Positions 1-9,755 of a stretch of DNA of 35,647 nt are shown piece after piece (position 1 is the first letter of the stretch; each line of letters opens with the position of its first letter). The position numbers and the translations under genes are program-made. The notes under the pieces were generated by a model. The model saw only the letters and a list, made by a program, of their open reading frames with translations. It did not search any database and had not been told where the DNA came from. The DNA is from JANNMJ01 sp031426455 (lineage in GTDB: Bacteria; Bacteroidota; Bacteroidia; Cytophagales; Hymenobacteraceae): NCBI GenBank assembly GCA_031426455.1, contig JANPLI010000121.1:1-35647 (forward strand), written 5' to 3'.

Positions 1-63
1 CCCGCCGCAGCCACCTCACGGCTTAAGGTCCCCGCCGCCACCGCCGCCCACCCGGGCGGTGAG

Positions 64-122
64 CCAAAACGACCGGGCCGCGACCGTAGCCAAAGAGCTA
101 CGGACGCGGCCCGTTCGTTTGG
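64..122. terminator. long imperfect hairpin downstream of the giant protease gene
   Basis: Left arm 64-90 and right arm 97-122 are reverse complements apart from two mismatches and one extra A, around a 6-base loop. The hairpin begins about 50 bases past the stop codon of the minus-strand protease gene. Read on the minus strand it is followed by a short T run (four Ts), so it probably ends that transcript and could work in both directions. Positions 1-63 show only GC-rich sequence with no gene. Confidence 0.6.
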
Positions 123-170
123 TGGCCGGTTGGCGGCTGGCGGGTAGGCACCCGCTGATGATCTGCCCCC

Positions 171-3100
171 TCACTCCACCACCAGCCGCTGGGTCAGCCC
201 CCCGGCGCGCAGCACGTACACGCCTGGCGGCAGGCCCCGGAGGGGCAGGTTGCTGGTTGCTGGTTGCTCGTCATTGGTTCTGACGACGCGGCCCGTGGCA
301 TCGAGCAGCACCAACTGGGTGTTCGCTGGCAGACCGCTGACCTGCACCGTTTGGGTGGCGCGGGCCGGGTTCGGCCAGACTTGCAGCGGGGCGGCTGCCG
401 CTCGGCTGTCGGCTCCGGTGCCCAGCACCCGCTGGCCGAATTCGAGGCGGAAACGGCCCCGGATTTCGCCCGGCTGGTCGGCCCGGAACGTCAGCGCGGG
501 TTGGGTGCGCAGGTCGTAGCGGGTGCCGGTCAGGCCATCCACGAGGGTCAGTGGCTGCCCATCGAAGTTTCGCAGGTTGCTGACCTTTAGTGTGTAATTG
601 CCCGCTGCCGGGGCAACGGCCAGCAGCGGCACGATGGTGCCGGTGGTCAGGGCCTCGGGGCTGAGGCCCTGGACGGCCAGCTCGTCGCCGGTCGTGGTCA
701 GGCTCACGAGCGTAGGCACGGTGCCGGTATTGCGGCCGGGCTTGGCGCCGTCGAAGGTGTCGTCGGTGCTGGCGGTAGCACCCGGTTGGAAGTACACGAA
801 CGCCTCGTCGGTCAGGGCATCATCGGCCCCCACCGCGTGGAGCGCCAGACTGATCAGCGGCCGGGTATCCGGGGCCGGGGGCGCGGCGCGGTAGTGCGCC
901 GGGTTGGCGTAGGTGGTGGCCCGCGCCGCCGAGGGCAGCGTCAGGCTGACCGGCCCGGCGCCGGTGACGCGGGTGAAAAAGCCCTGCGCGGCCGGAATCA
1001 GCCCATCGGGCAGCGAGCCGATGCCGTTGGCGCGGGTCAGGTAAAGGCCGTTGTTGCCGCCCTGCGTTTGATAGACCGAAATCGACGCGCTCAGGCCCGT
1101 GGGCACGGGCACGAGGTCCCAGTTCAGGGGCGCGGCGAAGGCGTTGCCGAGCAGGTGCCAGCCGCTTTTATCATCGTTGCCGATGCCCGTGCCGGTGCGG
1201 GTCAGGCCGGTCAATGTCAGGTCGCTCTGGGTCAGGGTGCCGGTGAAATCGGGTTTCACGGCGCCGTTCAGCAGCACCGTGTAGCCCCGGCCGGGCGTCA
1301 GTACGTTGGGGAGGGCCGTAGGCGAAACCCAACCCGTGGCGAAGCCCTGGTACGCGGGCGTAATGCCGCCGCGCGTTTCGTCGAAGCCGAACACGTTCGG
1401 GAACTGCGCCGCCGGGGGCGCCGCGTAGGGCAGGGCGTTGTAGGCCGGATTTACCAGGGGCGTGAAGCCGGGCGCCGCCAGGTCGCTGACGGCCGAGGCC
1501 GTGGTAGGGCTGCTCAGGTGGCGGTAGCCCAGGCCGGGCACCCCGTTCGGGGTGATGTAGCGCTCGACGGTGGCCGTGCCGATCACGCGGCCCGCGCCGC
1601 CGTTCACCAGCATCGCCGTGGTGGTGGCGTCGCTCAGTAGGGTCAGCATTCGGCCGTTAGTCAACAGGTTGCCCGCGCCGGTCAGGCGTAGTACCTGCCG
1701 GATGCCGAGCGCATTGGTCAGCGTCACGTTGCCGCCGCTGAGGGTCAGGTGGCGAACCGTAGCCGGGAAAGCCGCCCCCGTAACTGCCGCGCCGGTTCCG
1801 GCGAAAACGTAGGTCGCATCGGTCGAGTACGTCCGCCCGGCCGTGAGCTGCACATCGCCCTGGGTGGCGGGCGCCAGCGTCAAACCCTCCGGGTGATAGA
1901 GCGTGAGCGTAGTCCCGGCTTCGCTGACGAACTGGCCGTTGCCGAACACCGGCTGGCCGTTGAAATCGAGGCTGCCACCGGCCTGCACCCGCAGCGTGCC
2001 GGCCACGACCAGGCCGAAATTGGGACCGCTGCTGCTGAGCGTGGCCGCGCCGGTAGGCGTGATCGTGACGTCGTAGTACGACCCGAATTCGAGCGTTTCC
2101 ACGGTCGTCACCAGTAGGTCCAGCCCGAACGGCGCGCTGGCAGCCGCTTCCCCGGCGGGCGTCGTCACGGCCAGCGGGCCGGTCGTGGCGTCGGGCGGCA
2201 CCGTGGCCGTAATCTGGGTGCCAGCGCCGTTCACGCTGAACACCGCCGGCCGGCCGTTGAAGCGCACCAGCGTGGCATTGGTGAAGCCCGTGCCGGTGAT
2301 GATCACCCCGGCGCCCACCGGCGCGTGGCCGGGCGTCACGGTCGTGATCACGGGTTCGGCCACGGCGCCGGTCACGTTGAACGTCAGGCCGTTGGAAGCG
2401 CCGCCGGCGGTGGTCACCACCACCGGGCCGGTGCTGGCGCCGACAGGCACGGTGGCCGTCAGGCTGGTGGCGGAACCGGCGCTGAACGCTGCCGCCACCC
2501 CGCCGAAGGTCACGCCGGTGGCGCCGCTCAGGTTCGTACCCGTCACCGTGACGGTGGTACCCACCGGCCCGCTGGCGGGGGCCAGGTTGCTCAAGGTGGG
2601 CGCGGGCGGCACCGTCGGTCCGGTCGGCGGCGTGAAGCGCGCCACGAAGGCATCGGCGGACGCGCCCGTCGCCGTCAGGGTCACGCCGTTCTGCGTCAGC
2701 GTTCCGGTGAAGGCGCCCACCACGTAGGCGTCGAGGCCGTTGGGCGTCAGGGCCAGGCCTTCGCCGTAGGCAAACGACTGACTGCTGCCCGGGGTGGCCT
2801 GCTGCGCCCACGCCCAGGCCGTGCCGGTGCTGGTGGTGCGGGCCACGAACGGCGCCGCACTCGGGGTACTCAGGCTGGTGGTGCCGAAGGTGGCGCTCGA
2901 TCCGAAGAACCCGGTCACGGTCACGCCCCCGGTACCGTCGGGCCGTAGCCGACTGGTCTGCACGGTATTGCCCGGTGGGCAGGTGGCCGTCGTCAGGCCC
3001 TGCTGCCAGAAGCCGCCCGCCGCCAGTTGCGCCACGCCCGCCCAGCCGCCGCCGTTGGGCAGGTTGATCGGGTTGTTGCCGAAGGCGCCGCTGCCGGTGC

Positions 3101-6100
3101 CGTAAGCGGCCACCAGCACGGTGCCCTGGCCGGTGACGGCTACATCGGTGGCGAAATCATCGGCCGCGCCGCCGCCCTGCGCCAGCCACGCCACGGCGCC
3201 GGTGGCGTTGTTCAGGCGCACGAGCAGGGCATCGGCCCCACCGGCGGAGTTGAGTGGGTTGAAGCCGTTGGTGGGCGTGGTGGTCAGGCCATTGCCGGCG
3301 AATTGGCCGGCTGCGTAAATCGAGTTGGTCTGCGCGGAGAACGTCACGCCTTGCAGCGCATCGTAGGCGGCGGCGCCCACGCGGGTGGCCCAGGCCCACT
3401 GGCCGGTGCCGGTGTTGAGCTGCGCCGCAAAGCCGTCGGTACCCCCCGCACTGGTCAGCGTCAGGGCGCTGCTTTCGAGCGCCAGCGTCCCCTGGAAAGT
3501 ACCCGCCACGGTGAGGTTGCCGTTGAAATCGATGGCCACCGCCGCGCCCGCCGCCGGCAGGGCCGAGCCGAAGCCCACGGCCCATTGCCAGGCGCCCGCG
3601 CTGCTGCACATCGCGACGAAGCCGCGCGCGATGGCGCCGTTGGGGTTCGTCAGGGTCTGCGTGCCAAAGGCGGAGGCGTACGTAAAGGTGTTGGCGAAGA
3701 CGCCCGTGACGTAGGGCTGGCCGTTGGTGTCGAGCGTCAGCCCGCGAATCGACTCGGAGCCGACGCCGCCCAGCCGCACGGCCCACTGCACGGCGCCGGT
3801 GGCGTTGTACTTCACCAGAAAGGCGTCCTGCGAACCGCCCGGCGCCGTGAGCGTGACGCTGCCGAAGGTGGCCGTATTCAGAAAGTGCCCGGCCACGTAC
3901 ACGTTGCCCTGGCCGTCGGTGGCGGTGGCGAAGGCGTGGTCGGCATTGGCGCCGCCGCCCGCCTGGGGCCAGCCAGCCGGGCCGGTGCCGCCGCCGCCCG
4001 TCACGGTGAAGGTGCTGCTGCTCAGCACAGGCCCACCGCCGGGGGTAGTGACGGCCAGCAGGCCGCTGGTGGCGCCCACGGGCACGGTGCAACTCAGGCT
4101 GGTGGCCGACGAGGCCGTGATCGGCGCCGGGGTGCCGTTGAGCGTGACACTGGTGGCGCCGCTCAGGTTCTGGCCGCTGATGACGACCGTGCTGCCCACC
4201 GCGCCGCTCGCCGGCGAGAACCCGCTGACGACGGGCGCCGCCAGAAAATCAGTGGCGCTGACCGCCGTGCCCGCCGCCGTGGTGGCGCGCAGCCGCCCCG
4301 TCCGGACGCCCGCCGGGGCCGTGGCCGACAACTGTGTGCCCGACAGCACCGTGACGGCGGTAGCGGCCGCGTTATCGAAGGTGACGGTCGTCGCGCCGAC
4401 CACGAAATCCGTCCCTACCACACTCACCACCGTGCCCGGTCCGCCGCTGGCGGGCGTGAAGGCGGTGATCGTCGGCACCGAAGGCAGCACCGTGAACGTG
4501 CCCGCCGACAGCCCCGTGCCGCCCACCGATCCCGCCGCCACCTGGCCCGAAGGCGCGCCAGCGGGTACCGTGAAGGTCAGGCTCGTGGCATTCTGGCTCG
4601 TGCTATTGACCACGTAGCCACCCACCGTCACCACCACCACGTCGGCCAGGTTGGCGCCGTTTACCGTCACCACCGTGCCCGCCACGCCGCTGGTGGGCGT
4701 AAAGCCGCTGATGGTGGGCGGCGAAATCAGCGTGAAGCTTTGGGCGGAGGTCACGTTGCCGGCGGGCGTCAGCACCTGAATCGGCCCGCTGACGGCCCCG
4801 GCGGGTACTTCGGCCGTCAGAATCTGCGACGTGGGGGTGCTGAACACCGTCGCCGCGACGCCGCCGAACCGCACGGCCGTGGCGCCGGGAAGCCCCAGCC
4901 CAATCAGACTCACCACCCTGCCCGGCCCGCCGCTGGTGGGCGCAAAGCCGGTGATCGTCGGGCCGAGGACGGTGAACGCGCGCCCGGCCGTGCCGCCCGT
5001 GGTCGTGACGACCACCGGCCCGGACGTAGCGCCGCCCGGTACCCGCACCACGATGGTGGTAGCGTCGGCGGAAGCGATATCAATCGCGGCCACGCCGTTG
5101 AAAGTCACGCCGCTGACGGACGCCAGGTTGGTGCCGAACAGCGTGACCTGCTGACCCGTGCGGGCACTGGTCGGGCTGAGGGCCGTGAGGGTGGGCGCGG
5201 GCGGCACGGCCGCGCCAAGCTGGGCGATGAACGCCGGGCTGGCCGTGGTGAGAGCGGGTAAGCCCGGCAAGGTCACCGGTGCGTTCGTCGTCAGGCGGCC
5301 GATCACCACCGCGTTGCCCGCACCGTCGAGCGTCAGGCCATCGGCTAATTCCGTGTCGGCGCCGGCTATCCGGGTCGTCCACGCCCAGGCGCCGGTGCTG
5401 GTCAGCGTGGCTGCAAACAGATCCTGCTGCCCGCTGAAAGGCAGCGTCGCGGACCCAATCGACGTGGTAGTTTGCCCCAGCAGGCTTGCCGAATAAATGC
5501 CCGTCGCGCGGATGCGGCCGTCGGCCCCCACCGCGAGATTCGACAGATACTCATTGGCGGGACCACCGCTAAGGGTGCTCCACTGGTGGGTGCCGGTGCT
5601 GCCGCTGAGCCGCACCACAAAGGCATCGGAATAGCTATTTGAATTGCCGAGCGTATTGCCGGTGCCCCAGGTCAGTGTGCCGGTGCAGGAGCCACCGACC
5701 ACGGCATTGCCGGCCGCGTCGAGGGCTAGTGCTGTGGCGGAGCAGCTGCCGCTGCTGCTGCTGCTGCCCGACCGGCTGGCGACGAGCCAGCGGCCCGCGC
5801 CCGACGCCGTCAGCTGCGCCACCACGCCCACCGAAAAGCCGAGGCCGCTGGCGGTCAGGCCAGCCAGGGTAATGGTAGTCGGAGTATTGGATCCGGTACA
5901 TTGCCCCGCCACGGTTACGTTGCCGGACGCGGGGTCCACGGCGATGGCGGCCAGTCCGCCGGTCGTGCCGCCGGCAAAGCGGTGCGCCCATTCCCAGGCG
6001 CCCGTCGTGCTCAGGCGCGCCACGAAGTCGTCGGCACTGGCCGCGTCCAGGGTCAGCGTACCGAGCTGGAGCCTGGCGCTGGCCCGCCCGACCACATACG

Positions 6101-9100
6101 TGTTGCCGGCAGGGTCGAGGGCCAGGTCCGTGATGCCGGGGCTGAGCGTGGTGGGGCTGGCGGCCCAGAGCCACTGGCCGGCCGGGCTGCGGCGCGCCAC
6201 GAAGGCCGTCACGCCGGTGGTGTCGCCGCGCAGGGTGATGCTGCCCAGGGGCAGTTGGCCGCGGAAGTAGCCGCCCACGGTCAGGGTGCCGGCGCCATCG
6301 ACTGCCACGGCCCGGAGCGCATCTGTACCGCTGCTGCCCACGCGCTCGGCCCAGAGCCAGGCGCCCGCCGACGTGAGCGCGCCGACGAACCCGTCGGTAT
6401 AGCCCTGCGCCACGAGCGTGGTGGCGCCAAACGCGGCGCTCCCGCTGAACTGGCCCACTACGTACAACGTCCCGACCGGGGAGCGGGCCACGTCGGCGAG
6501 CGTAACGTTTGGCAGGCTGCCGCTGCCGCTGCCGAGCGTGGTGGCCCAAGTCCACGGGTCCGGCGTCGGCGGAATCACGGTAAACGGATCCAGCGCCGAA
6601 GTGTAGCCGCCCGGCCCGAGCAGGCGGAGCGGGCCGCTGGCGACGTTGGGCACCGTCAGGGTCAGGCTGGTGGGCGTGGCGCCGGTGATGGGGGCCGGGG
6701 TGCCATTCAGCTCGGCCGCCGCTACGTACGTCAGGTTGGTGCCGGTGATGGTGATGGTGGCGCCGGGGGCGCCGCTCTGCGGGCTGACGCCCGTGACGGT
6801 AGGCGCGTTAGCCACCAGCACGGTGAAGTCGATGGCCGACGTAGCCGCCGTGAAGGGGGGGCGCAGCACGATGCGCCCGCTCGGGCCGGGCGGCACCGTG
6901 AGCGTGACGCTGGTGGCGGTATTGGCCGTGATCGCCGTGTTCACCCCGCCGATGCTCGCGCTGGCCAGGCCGCCCAGGTTAGTGCCCGTAACCGTGACGC
7001 TGCTGCCCGGCACCCCGCTGGCCGGCGCGAAGCCGGTAATGGTCGGCTCGGGCACCACCTGAAACGCCGTGCTGCTGGCCACGGTGGCCGCTGGCGTCGA
7101 GACGCGGATGGGGCCGGTCGTCACCCCCGGTGGGGCCACAGCTTCGAGCTGCGACCCATTGATGGCCCGGAAGCTGGCCGCCGGCTGGCTGCCGTTGCCG
7201 AAGTACACGGCCGTGGCGTAGCTCAGGTAAGCGCCCGTAAGGGTCACGGTTACGCCTGCATTGGCCGTGCTGCCGCCGGGGGTGAAGCCCAGCAGCGTAG
7301 GCTGCCCTGCGATCTGGAATGGGCCGCTGACATCGTAGAAGATGTTGTTGGCCGCTGCCACCATCACATAGCAGTTGGTGGCGGCGGTGTTGGGCACGGT
7401 GATGGCGCGCGCGCCATTATTGGGCACGTTGGCCGCCAGGGTGGTCGGGAAGGTCCGGCCGCCGTCGGTGGAAAGCAGAATATTGACCGTCGGACAGCTC
7501 ACCGGCGCGGCCGTGGTGTTGGCCACGTTCCAGGTCACCACCTGAGTAGCGCCGGCGCCCCACGCGGGGTTGCTGCCCGCGCCGCGTGCCGGGCTGGTGA
7601 CCACGAACGGCCCGGCCGCGCTGCTGAACGTGAGGACCACGTCGCCGTCGGCGCCGCCCGCCGCCACCGTACTGTACTGGTCGCGCACGAGGCAGCGGAA
7701 CGTCATCGTGCGCGCCACCGTCGGCAGCGCTTCGCCCCAAGGTAGCTGGCCCGCCTGCCAGGTGCCGAGCGCCGGCACATAGCGGGTGCCGCTGGCGGTT
7801 GGCGGCCGCGAGCGCACGAGCGGTGGGGTCTGGCCGGGCACCTGCACAGTGCTGGCGATGGGCGTCGGTCCGGCCGGACCGAGGTCCACTTCGTCCCAGG
7901 CGTACGTGAGGGGGTGGCCGTCGGGGTCAGTGGCGGTGGCACTCAGTTGGAAAGGCGTGCCGATGGGCAGCACCCGGTTGGGGGGCAGCGTCAGGGTGGG
8001 TGCGCGGTTGCCGGTTGCCGCCACGGAGCCGCACGAGCGGCTGGCGAGCGTGGCGAGTACTTCTTCGCGGGTGCCAGCGTGGAAGTACAGGTCGTTGCCG
8101 GGTTGCAGGTTGTCGGGGGCGCACACGTCGGCGTAGCCCATCAGCGTCGAGCCGGAGCCCGGCTCCCAGGCGGCCTGGGCCATCCGCTGTCCGGCGTTGG
8201 CGCACGCGCCGGCCGTGGTGTTGAAGGTGTGGCTGGCCCCCAGCTGGTGGGCCAGTTCGTGCGCGGTGATGTAGGCGGAGCGGTAGCCCGTGACCGGGAG
8301 GCCGATCCGGCTCGACCCCCACGCCTTGTTGGTATTACAGATGCTCCCGATGCTGGCGACGCCGTCGTCGCCGACCGACAGCACGTGGCCGATATCGTAG
8401 GTGCCCACGCCGAGTACCAGATCCAGATTCGTCTGGTTCTCGTCGCGCGGGTCTTCGTCCGGGTACGGGTCGGTGGCGCCGTTGGAGTAGATCAGCTGGT
8501 CGTTGTTGGCGACGAGCAGCAGCCGAACGCCCGCGTCGCGCTGGAAAATGCCGTTGGCTTGGTTGACCAGCGTGGCCACGGCGGCCTGCGTCCGCTGGAT
8601 ACTCGTGGCGGTTGGCGTGGTCGGAAACAGCGCCGTGAACTCGCCCCGCACGGCCAGTGCCAGCCGGTAGGTGCGCTCGGTGGTGCCACTGACCCGAGCG
8701 GCGGCCGACGTCGGGTTGGCGCCCGGCGCGGGTCGTTGGTGGGCGTCGGCCGCGTCCAGGGTGCCGCAACCGCCGCCCGTCTGGCGGGTAGCGCGGTGAG
8801 TGAATGCGAGATAATGGGCAGCGTCAGCCGGCGAAACGGCCTCGATTGCCGTTGGCCCGCCTTCGCTGCCCAGCAGCAGCGCGTGAAAGCCCAGCGGCCC
8901 CACGTCGCAGCGCACGGTGGCGGTGGGGTCTTCCACGCCCACGCCCGCGTAGGTCTGAATGTCAGGATAGCGGGCGGCCAGGCCGGGGGCCATCACCTGG
9001 GTGCGCACCAGCCGGAACCGGCGGGTGGAGCCGTCGGGCAATGGCAGTCCGATTTCGACCGGCGGCCGCGCCGCGCCGCGCTGCCCCGTGGCGCCCGCGG

Positions 9101-9365
9101 CCTCGTCGGGCGCCAGCGTGAGTTGCGCCCGTAGGGCCGCCACGTCGAGCGTGAAGGCGCGGTAGGCTGCCAGCCGGCTGGTCTCCGGACTGGCCGATGC
9201 CGCGCGCTGGGCGGCGGCATCGGCCACCCAGTAAGCGGGCAACGGCGCGGCGCGGTTGGCGGGCGGGGGCACGGCCGGGGCGGTTTGTGCCCAAGCGCTG
9301 GGGCCTGGCATTAGGGCTGTCAGCAGGGCCGTCAGCAGGGCGGGGAGGTAGCGGAAACGGGGCAT
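171..9365 (-). CDS. giant T9SS-secreted metzincin (reprolysin-like) protease with IPT/TIG and propeller domains
   Basis: Predicted secreted or cell-surface zinc protease of 3064 residues. A signal peptide ends near residue 26 (AWA-Q). After a pro-region comes the metzincin zinc site HELAHQLGASH at residues 369-379, followed by a Met-turn (LMGY). A cadherin/Ig-like segment follows, then ten IPT/TIG domains recognisable by their PTITGFxPxSGxxG starts. Two blocks of SBBP-like propeller repeats (GNVYVAGHF, VGGYF, WLWAERVG types) interrupt the IPT series. Near the C-terminus are a repeat-rich module, a YRHLSSP block and a T9SS sorting domain (VWPNPA ... GVYVLRAGG ... RLVVE). The C-terminal third resembles the protein at 21541-24963. 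A serine run (SSSSSG) comes from a trinucleotide repeat near 5745-5766. A heptamer repeat lies in the sorting domain. The protease fold is sure from the motif; its substrate is unknown. Confidence 0.9.
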   Translation of the reverse strand: MPRFRYLPALLTALLTALMPGPSAWAQTAPAVPPPANRAAPLPAYWVADAAAQRAASASPETSRLAAYRAFTLDVAALRAQLTLAPDEAAGATGQRGAARPPVEIGLPLPDGSTRRFRLVRTQVMAPGLAARYPDIQTYAGVGVEDPTATVRCDVGPLGFHALLLGSEGGPTAIEAVSPADAAHYLAFTHRATRQTGGGCGTLDAADAHQRPAPGANPTSAAARVSGTTERTYRLALAVRGEFTALFPTTPTATSIQRTQAAVATLVNQANGIFQRDAGVRLLLVANNDQLIYSNGATDPYPDEDPRDENQTNLDLVLGVGTYDIGHVLSVGDDGVASIGSICNTNKAWGSSRIGLPVTGYRSAYITAHELAHQLGASHTFNTTAGACANAGQRMAQAAWEPGSGSTLMGYADVCAPDNLQPGNDLYFHAGTREEVLATLASRSCGSVAATGNRAPTLTLPPNRVLPIGTPFQLSATATDPDGHPLTYAWDEVDLGPAGPTPIASTVQVPGQTPPLVRSRPPTASGTRYVPALGTWQAGQLPWGEALPTVARTMTFRCLVRDQYSTVAAGGADGDVVLTFSSAAGPFVVTSPARGAGSNPAWGAGATQVVTWNVANTTAAPVSCPTVNILLSTDGGRTFPTTLAANVPNNGARAITVPNTAATNCYVMVAAANNIFYDVSGPFQIAGQPTLLGFTPGGSTANAGVTVTLTGAYLSYATAVYFGNGSQPAASFRAINGSQLEAVAPPGVTTGPIRVSTPAATVASSTAFQVVPEPTITGFAPASGVPGSSVTVTGTNLGGLASASIGGVNTAITANTATSVTLTVPPGPSGRIVLRPPFTAATSAIDFTVLVANAPTVTGVSPQSGAPGATITITGTNLTYVAAAELNGTPAPITGATPTSLTLTVPNVASGPLRLLGPGGYTSALDPFTVIPPTPDPWTWATTLGSGSGSLPNVTLADVARSPVGTLYVVGQFSGSAAFGATTLVAQGYTDGFVGALTSAGAWLWAERVGSSGTDALRAVAVDGAGTLTVGGYFRGQLPLGSITLRGDTTGVTAFVARRSPAGQWLWAASPTTLSPGITDLALDPAGNTYVVGRASARLQLGTLTLDAASADDFVARLSTTGAWEWAHRFAGGTTGGLAAIAVDPASGNVTVAGQCTGSNTPTTITLAGLTASGLGFSVGVVAQLTASGAGRWLVASRSGSSSSSGSCSATALALDAAGNAVVGGSCTGTLTWGTGNTLGNSNSYSDAFVVRLSGSTGTHQWSTLSGGPANEYLSNLAVGADGRIRATGIYSASLLGQTTTSIGSATLPFSGQQDLFAATLTSTGAWAWTTRIAGADTELADGLTLDGAGNAVVIGRLTTNAPVTLPGLPALTTASPAFIAQLGAAVPPAPTLTALSPTSARTGQQVTLFGTNLASVSGVTFNGVAAIDIASADATTIVVRVPGGATSGPVVVTTTGGTAGRAFTVLGPTITGFAPTSGGPGRVVSLIGLGLPGATAVRFGGVAATVFSTPTSQILTAEVPAGAVSGPIQVLTPAGNVTSAQSFTLISPPTISGFTPTSGVAGTVVTVNGANLADVVVVTVGGYVVNSTSQNATSLTFTVPAGAPSGQVAAGSVGGTGLSAGTFTVLPSVPTITAFTPASGGPGTVVSVVGTDFVVGATTVTFDNAAATAVTVLSGTQLSATAPAGVRTGRLRATTAAGTAVSATDFLAAPVVSGFSPASGAVGSTVVISGQNLSGATSVTLNGTPAPITASSATSLSCTVPVGATSGLLAVTTPGGGPVLSSSTFTVTGGGGTGPAGWPQAGGGANADHAFATATDGQGNVYVAGHFLNTATFGSVTLTAPGGSQDAFLVKYNATGAVQWAVRLGGVGSESIRGLTLDTNGQPYVTGVFANTFTYASAFGTQTLTNPNGAIARGFVAMCSSAGAWQWAVGFGSALPAAGAAVAIDFNGNLTVAGTFQGTLALESSALTLTSAGGTDGFAAQLNTGTGQWAWATRVGAAAYDALQGVTFSAQTNSIYAAGQFAGNGLTTTPTNGFNPLNSAGGADALLVRLNNATGAVAWLAQGGGAADDFATDVAVTGQGTVLVAAYGTGSGAFGNNPINLPNGGGWAGVAQLAAGGFWQQGLTTATCPPGNTVQTSRLRPDGTGGVTVTGFFGSSATFGTTSLSTPSAAPFVARTTSTGTAWAWAQQATPGSSQSFAYGEGLALTPNGLDAYVVGAFTGTLTQNGVTLTATGASADAFVARFTPPTGPTVPPAPTLSNLAPASGPVGTTVTVTGTNLSGATGVTFGGVAAAFSAGSATSLTATVPVGASTGPVVVTTAGGASNGLTFNVTGAVAEPVITTVTPGHAPVGAGVIITGTGFTNATLVRFNGRPAVFSVNGAGTQITATVPPDATTGPLAVTTPAGEAAASAPFGLDLLVTTVETLEFGSYYDVTITPTGAATLSSSGPNFGLVVAGTLRVQAGGSLDFNGQPVFGNGQFVSEAGTTLTLYHPEGLTLAPATQGDVQLTAGRTYSTDATYVFAGTGAAVTGAAFPATVRHLTLSGGNVTLTNALGIRQVLRLTGAGNLLTNGRMLTLLSDATTTAMLVNGGAGRVIGTATVERYITPNGVPGLGYRHLSSPTTASAVSDLAAPGFTPLVNPAYNALPYAAPPAAQFPNVFGFDETRGGITPAYQGFATGWVSPTALPNVLTPGRGYTVLLNGAVKPDFTGTLTQSDLTLTGLTRTGTGIGNDDKSGWHLLGNAFAAPLNWDLVPVPTGLSASISVYQTQGGNNGLYLTRANGIGSLPDGLIPAAQGFFTRVTGAGPVSLTLPSAARATTYANPAHYRAAPPAPDTRPLISLALHAVGADDALTDEAFVYFQPGATASTDDTFDGAKPGRNTGTVPTLVSLTTTGDELAVQGLSPEALTTGTIVPLLAVAPAAGNYTLKVSNLRNFDGQPLTLVDGLTGTRYDLRTQPALTFRADQPGEIRGRFRLEFGQRVLGTGADSRAAAAPLQVWPNPARATQTVQVSGLPANTQLVLLDATGRVVRTNDEQPATSNLPLRGLPPGVYVLRAGGLTQRLVVE
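248..282. repeat. heptanucleotide repeat GGTTGCT inside the T9SS sorting domain
   Basis: Three perfect copies of GGTTGCT occupy 248-268, followed by two degenerate units to 282. On the coding (minus) strand they give the residues EQPATSNLP, which interrupt the usual beta-strand pattern between RVVRT and the GVYVLRAGG strand of the sorting domain. A gain or loss of one 7-base unit would shift the reading frame inside the sorting domain. Confidence 0.8.
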
Positions 9366-9417
9366 CGGCGGGCGGAAAAGAAGGGCTGCCCAGCCGCCAA
9401 AGCGTACCGGGACGCTA

Positions 9418-9425
9418 CAAAAATA
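9418..9425 (-). promoter_or_regulatory. Bacteroidota -7 promoter box TATTTTTG of the protease gene
   Basis: On the minus strand TATTTTTG matches the Bacteroidota -7 consensus TAnnTTTG exactly. It lies 52 bases before the start codon at 9365. A TTG that could serve as the -33 element lies about 25 bases further upstream, which is a slightly long spacing. Confidence 0.55.
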
Positions 9426-9540
9426 CTTTTTTACCCCCCCCGCCCGCCACCAAACCCCGGCGAGCGGTCAACACCGGGCGGCGAACGGTTGCCGGATGGG
9501 GGTGAGTGGGGGCGGGGACCCCAGCACCGTTAAGTTTCAG

Positions 9541-9575
9541 GTATTCGGTGTTGGGTGTTTGGCTTTGGGTCTCTG
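9541..9575. repeat. degenerate heptanucleotide tract
   Basis: Read in 7-base steps the tract gives GTATTCG, GTGTTGG, GTGTTTG, GCTTTGG and GTCTCTG: five related units with a fixed length of seven. It resembles the exact heptamer repeats elsewhere in the window but has diverged. Confidence 0.6.
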
Positions 9576-9704
9576 ACGGCTCTGTTTTCCATGCTGAACC
9601 CCTAAAATCCAATAACCGGAGACCCAACGCCAACCGCGCCCGTTCAGCACGGAACGGCACGGCGGGGGAAGGGTAGGGGCGCCCGCCGCTGCGCGCCGGT
9701 GCGA

Positions 9705-9712
9705 TAATTTTG
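9705..9712 (+). promoter_or_regulatory. -7 promoter box TAATTTTG of the J-domain gene
   Basis: Exact match to TAnnTTTG in otherwise GC-rich sequence, 43 bases before the ATG at 9756. No clear TTG was seen at the -33 distance, so the call rests on the -7 box and its position. Confidence 0.5.
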
Positions 9713-9755
9713 CGTCCTCATCCCCTTTAGCCGTCCGCGTAACCGTTTGCCTCCG

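Larger units (their letters stand above)
9366..9755. other. intergenic region between divergent protease and J-domain genes
   Basis: About 390 bases without a convincing gene. It holds a minus-strand promoter box for the protease (9418-9425), a degenerate heptamer tract (9541-9575), and a plus-strand promoter box for the J-domain gene (9705-9712). The short frames here lack family motifs. Confidence 0.6.

Noticed and set aside
3027..5261. 744-codon open frame antisense to the giant protease
   Set aside because: High-GC shadow of the protease gene: low-complexity R/G/A-rich translation, no domain, while the opposite strand has clear domains.
5745..5766. Trinucleotide tract in the protease gene as a phase-variable repeat
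   Set aside because: Changes in 3-base steps only lengthen a serine run and keep the frame.
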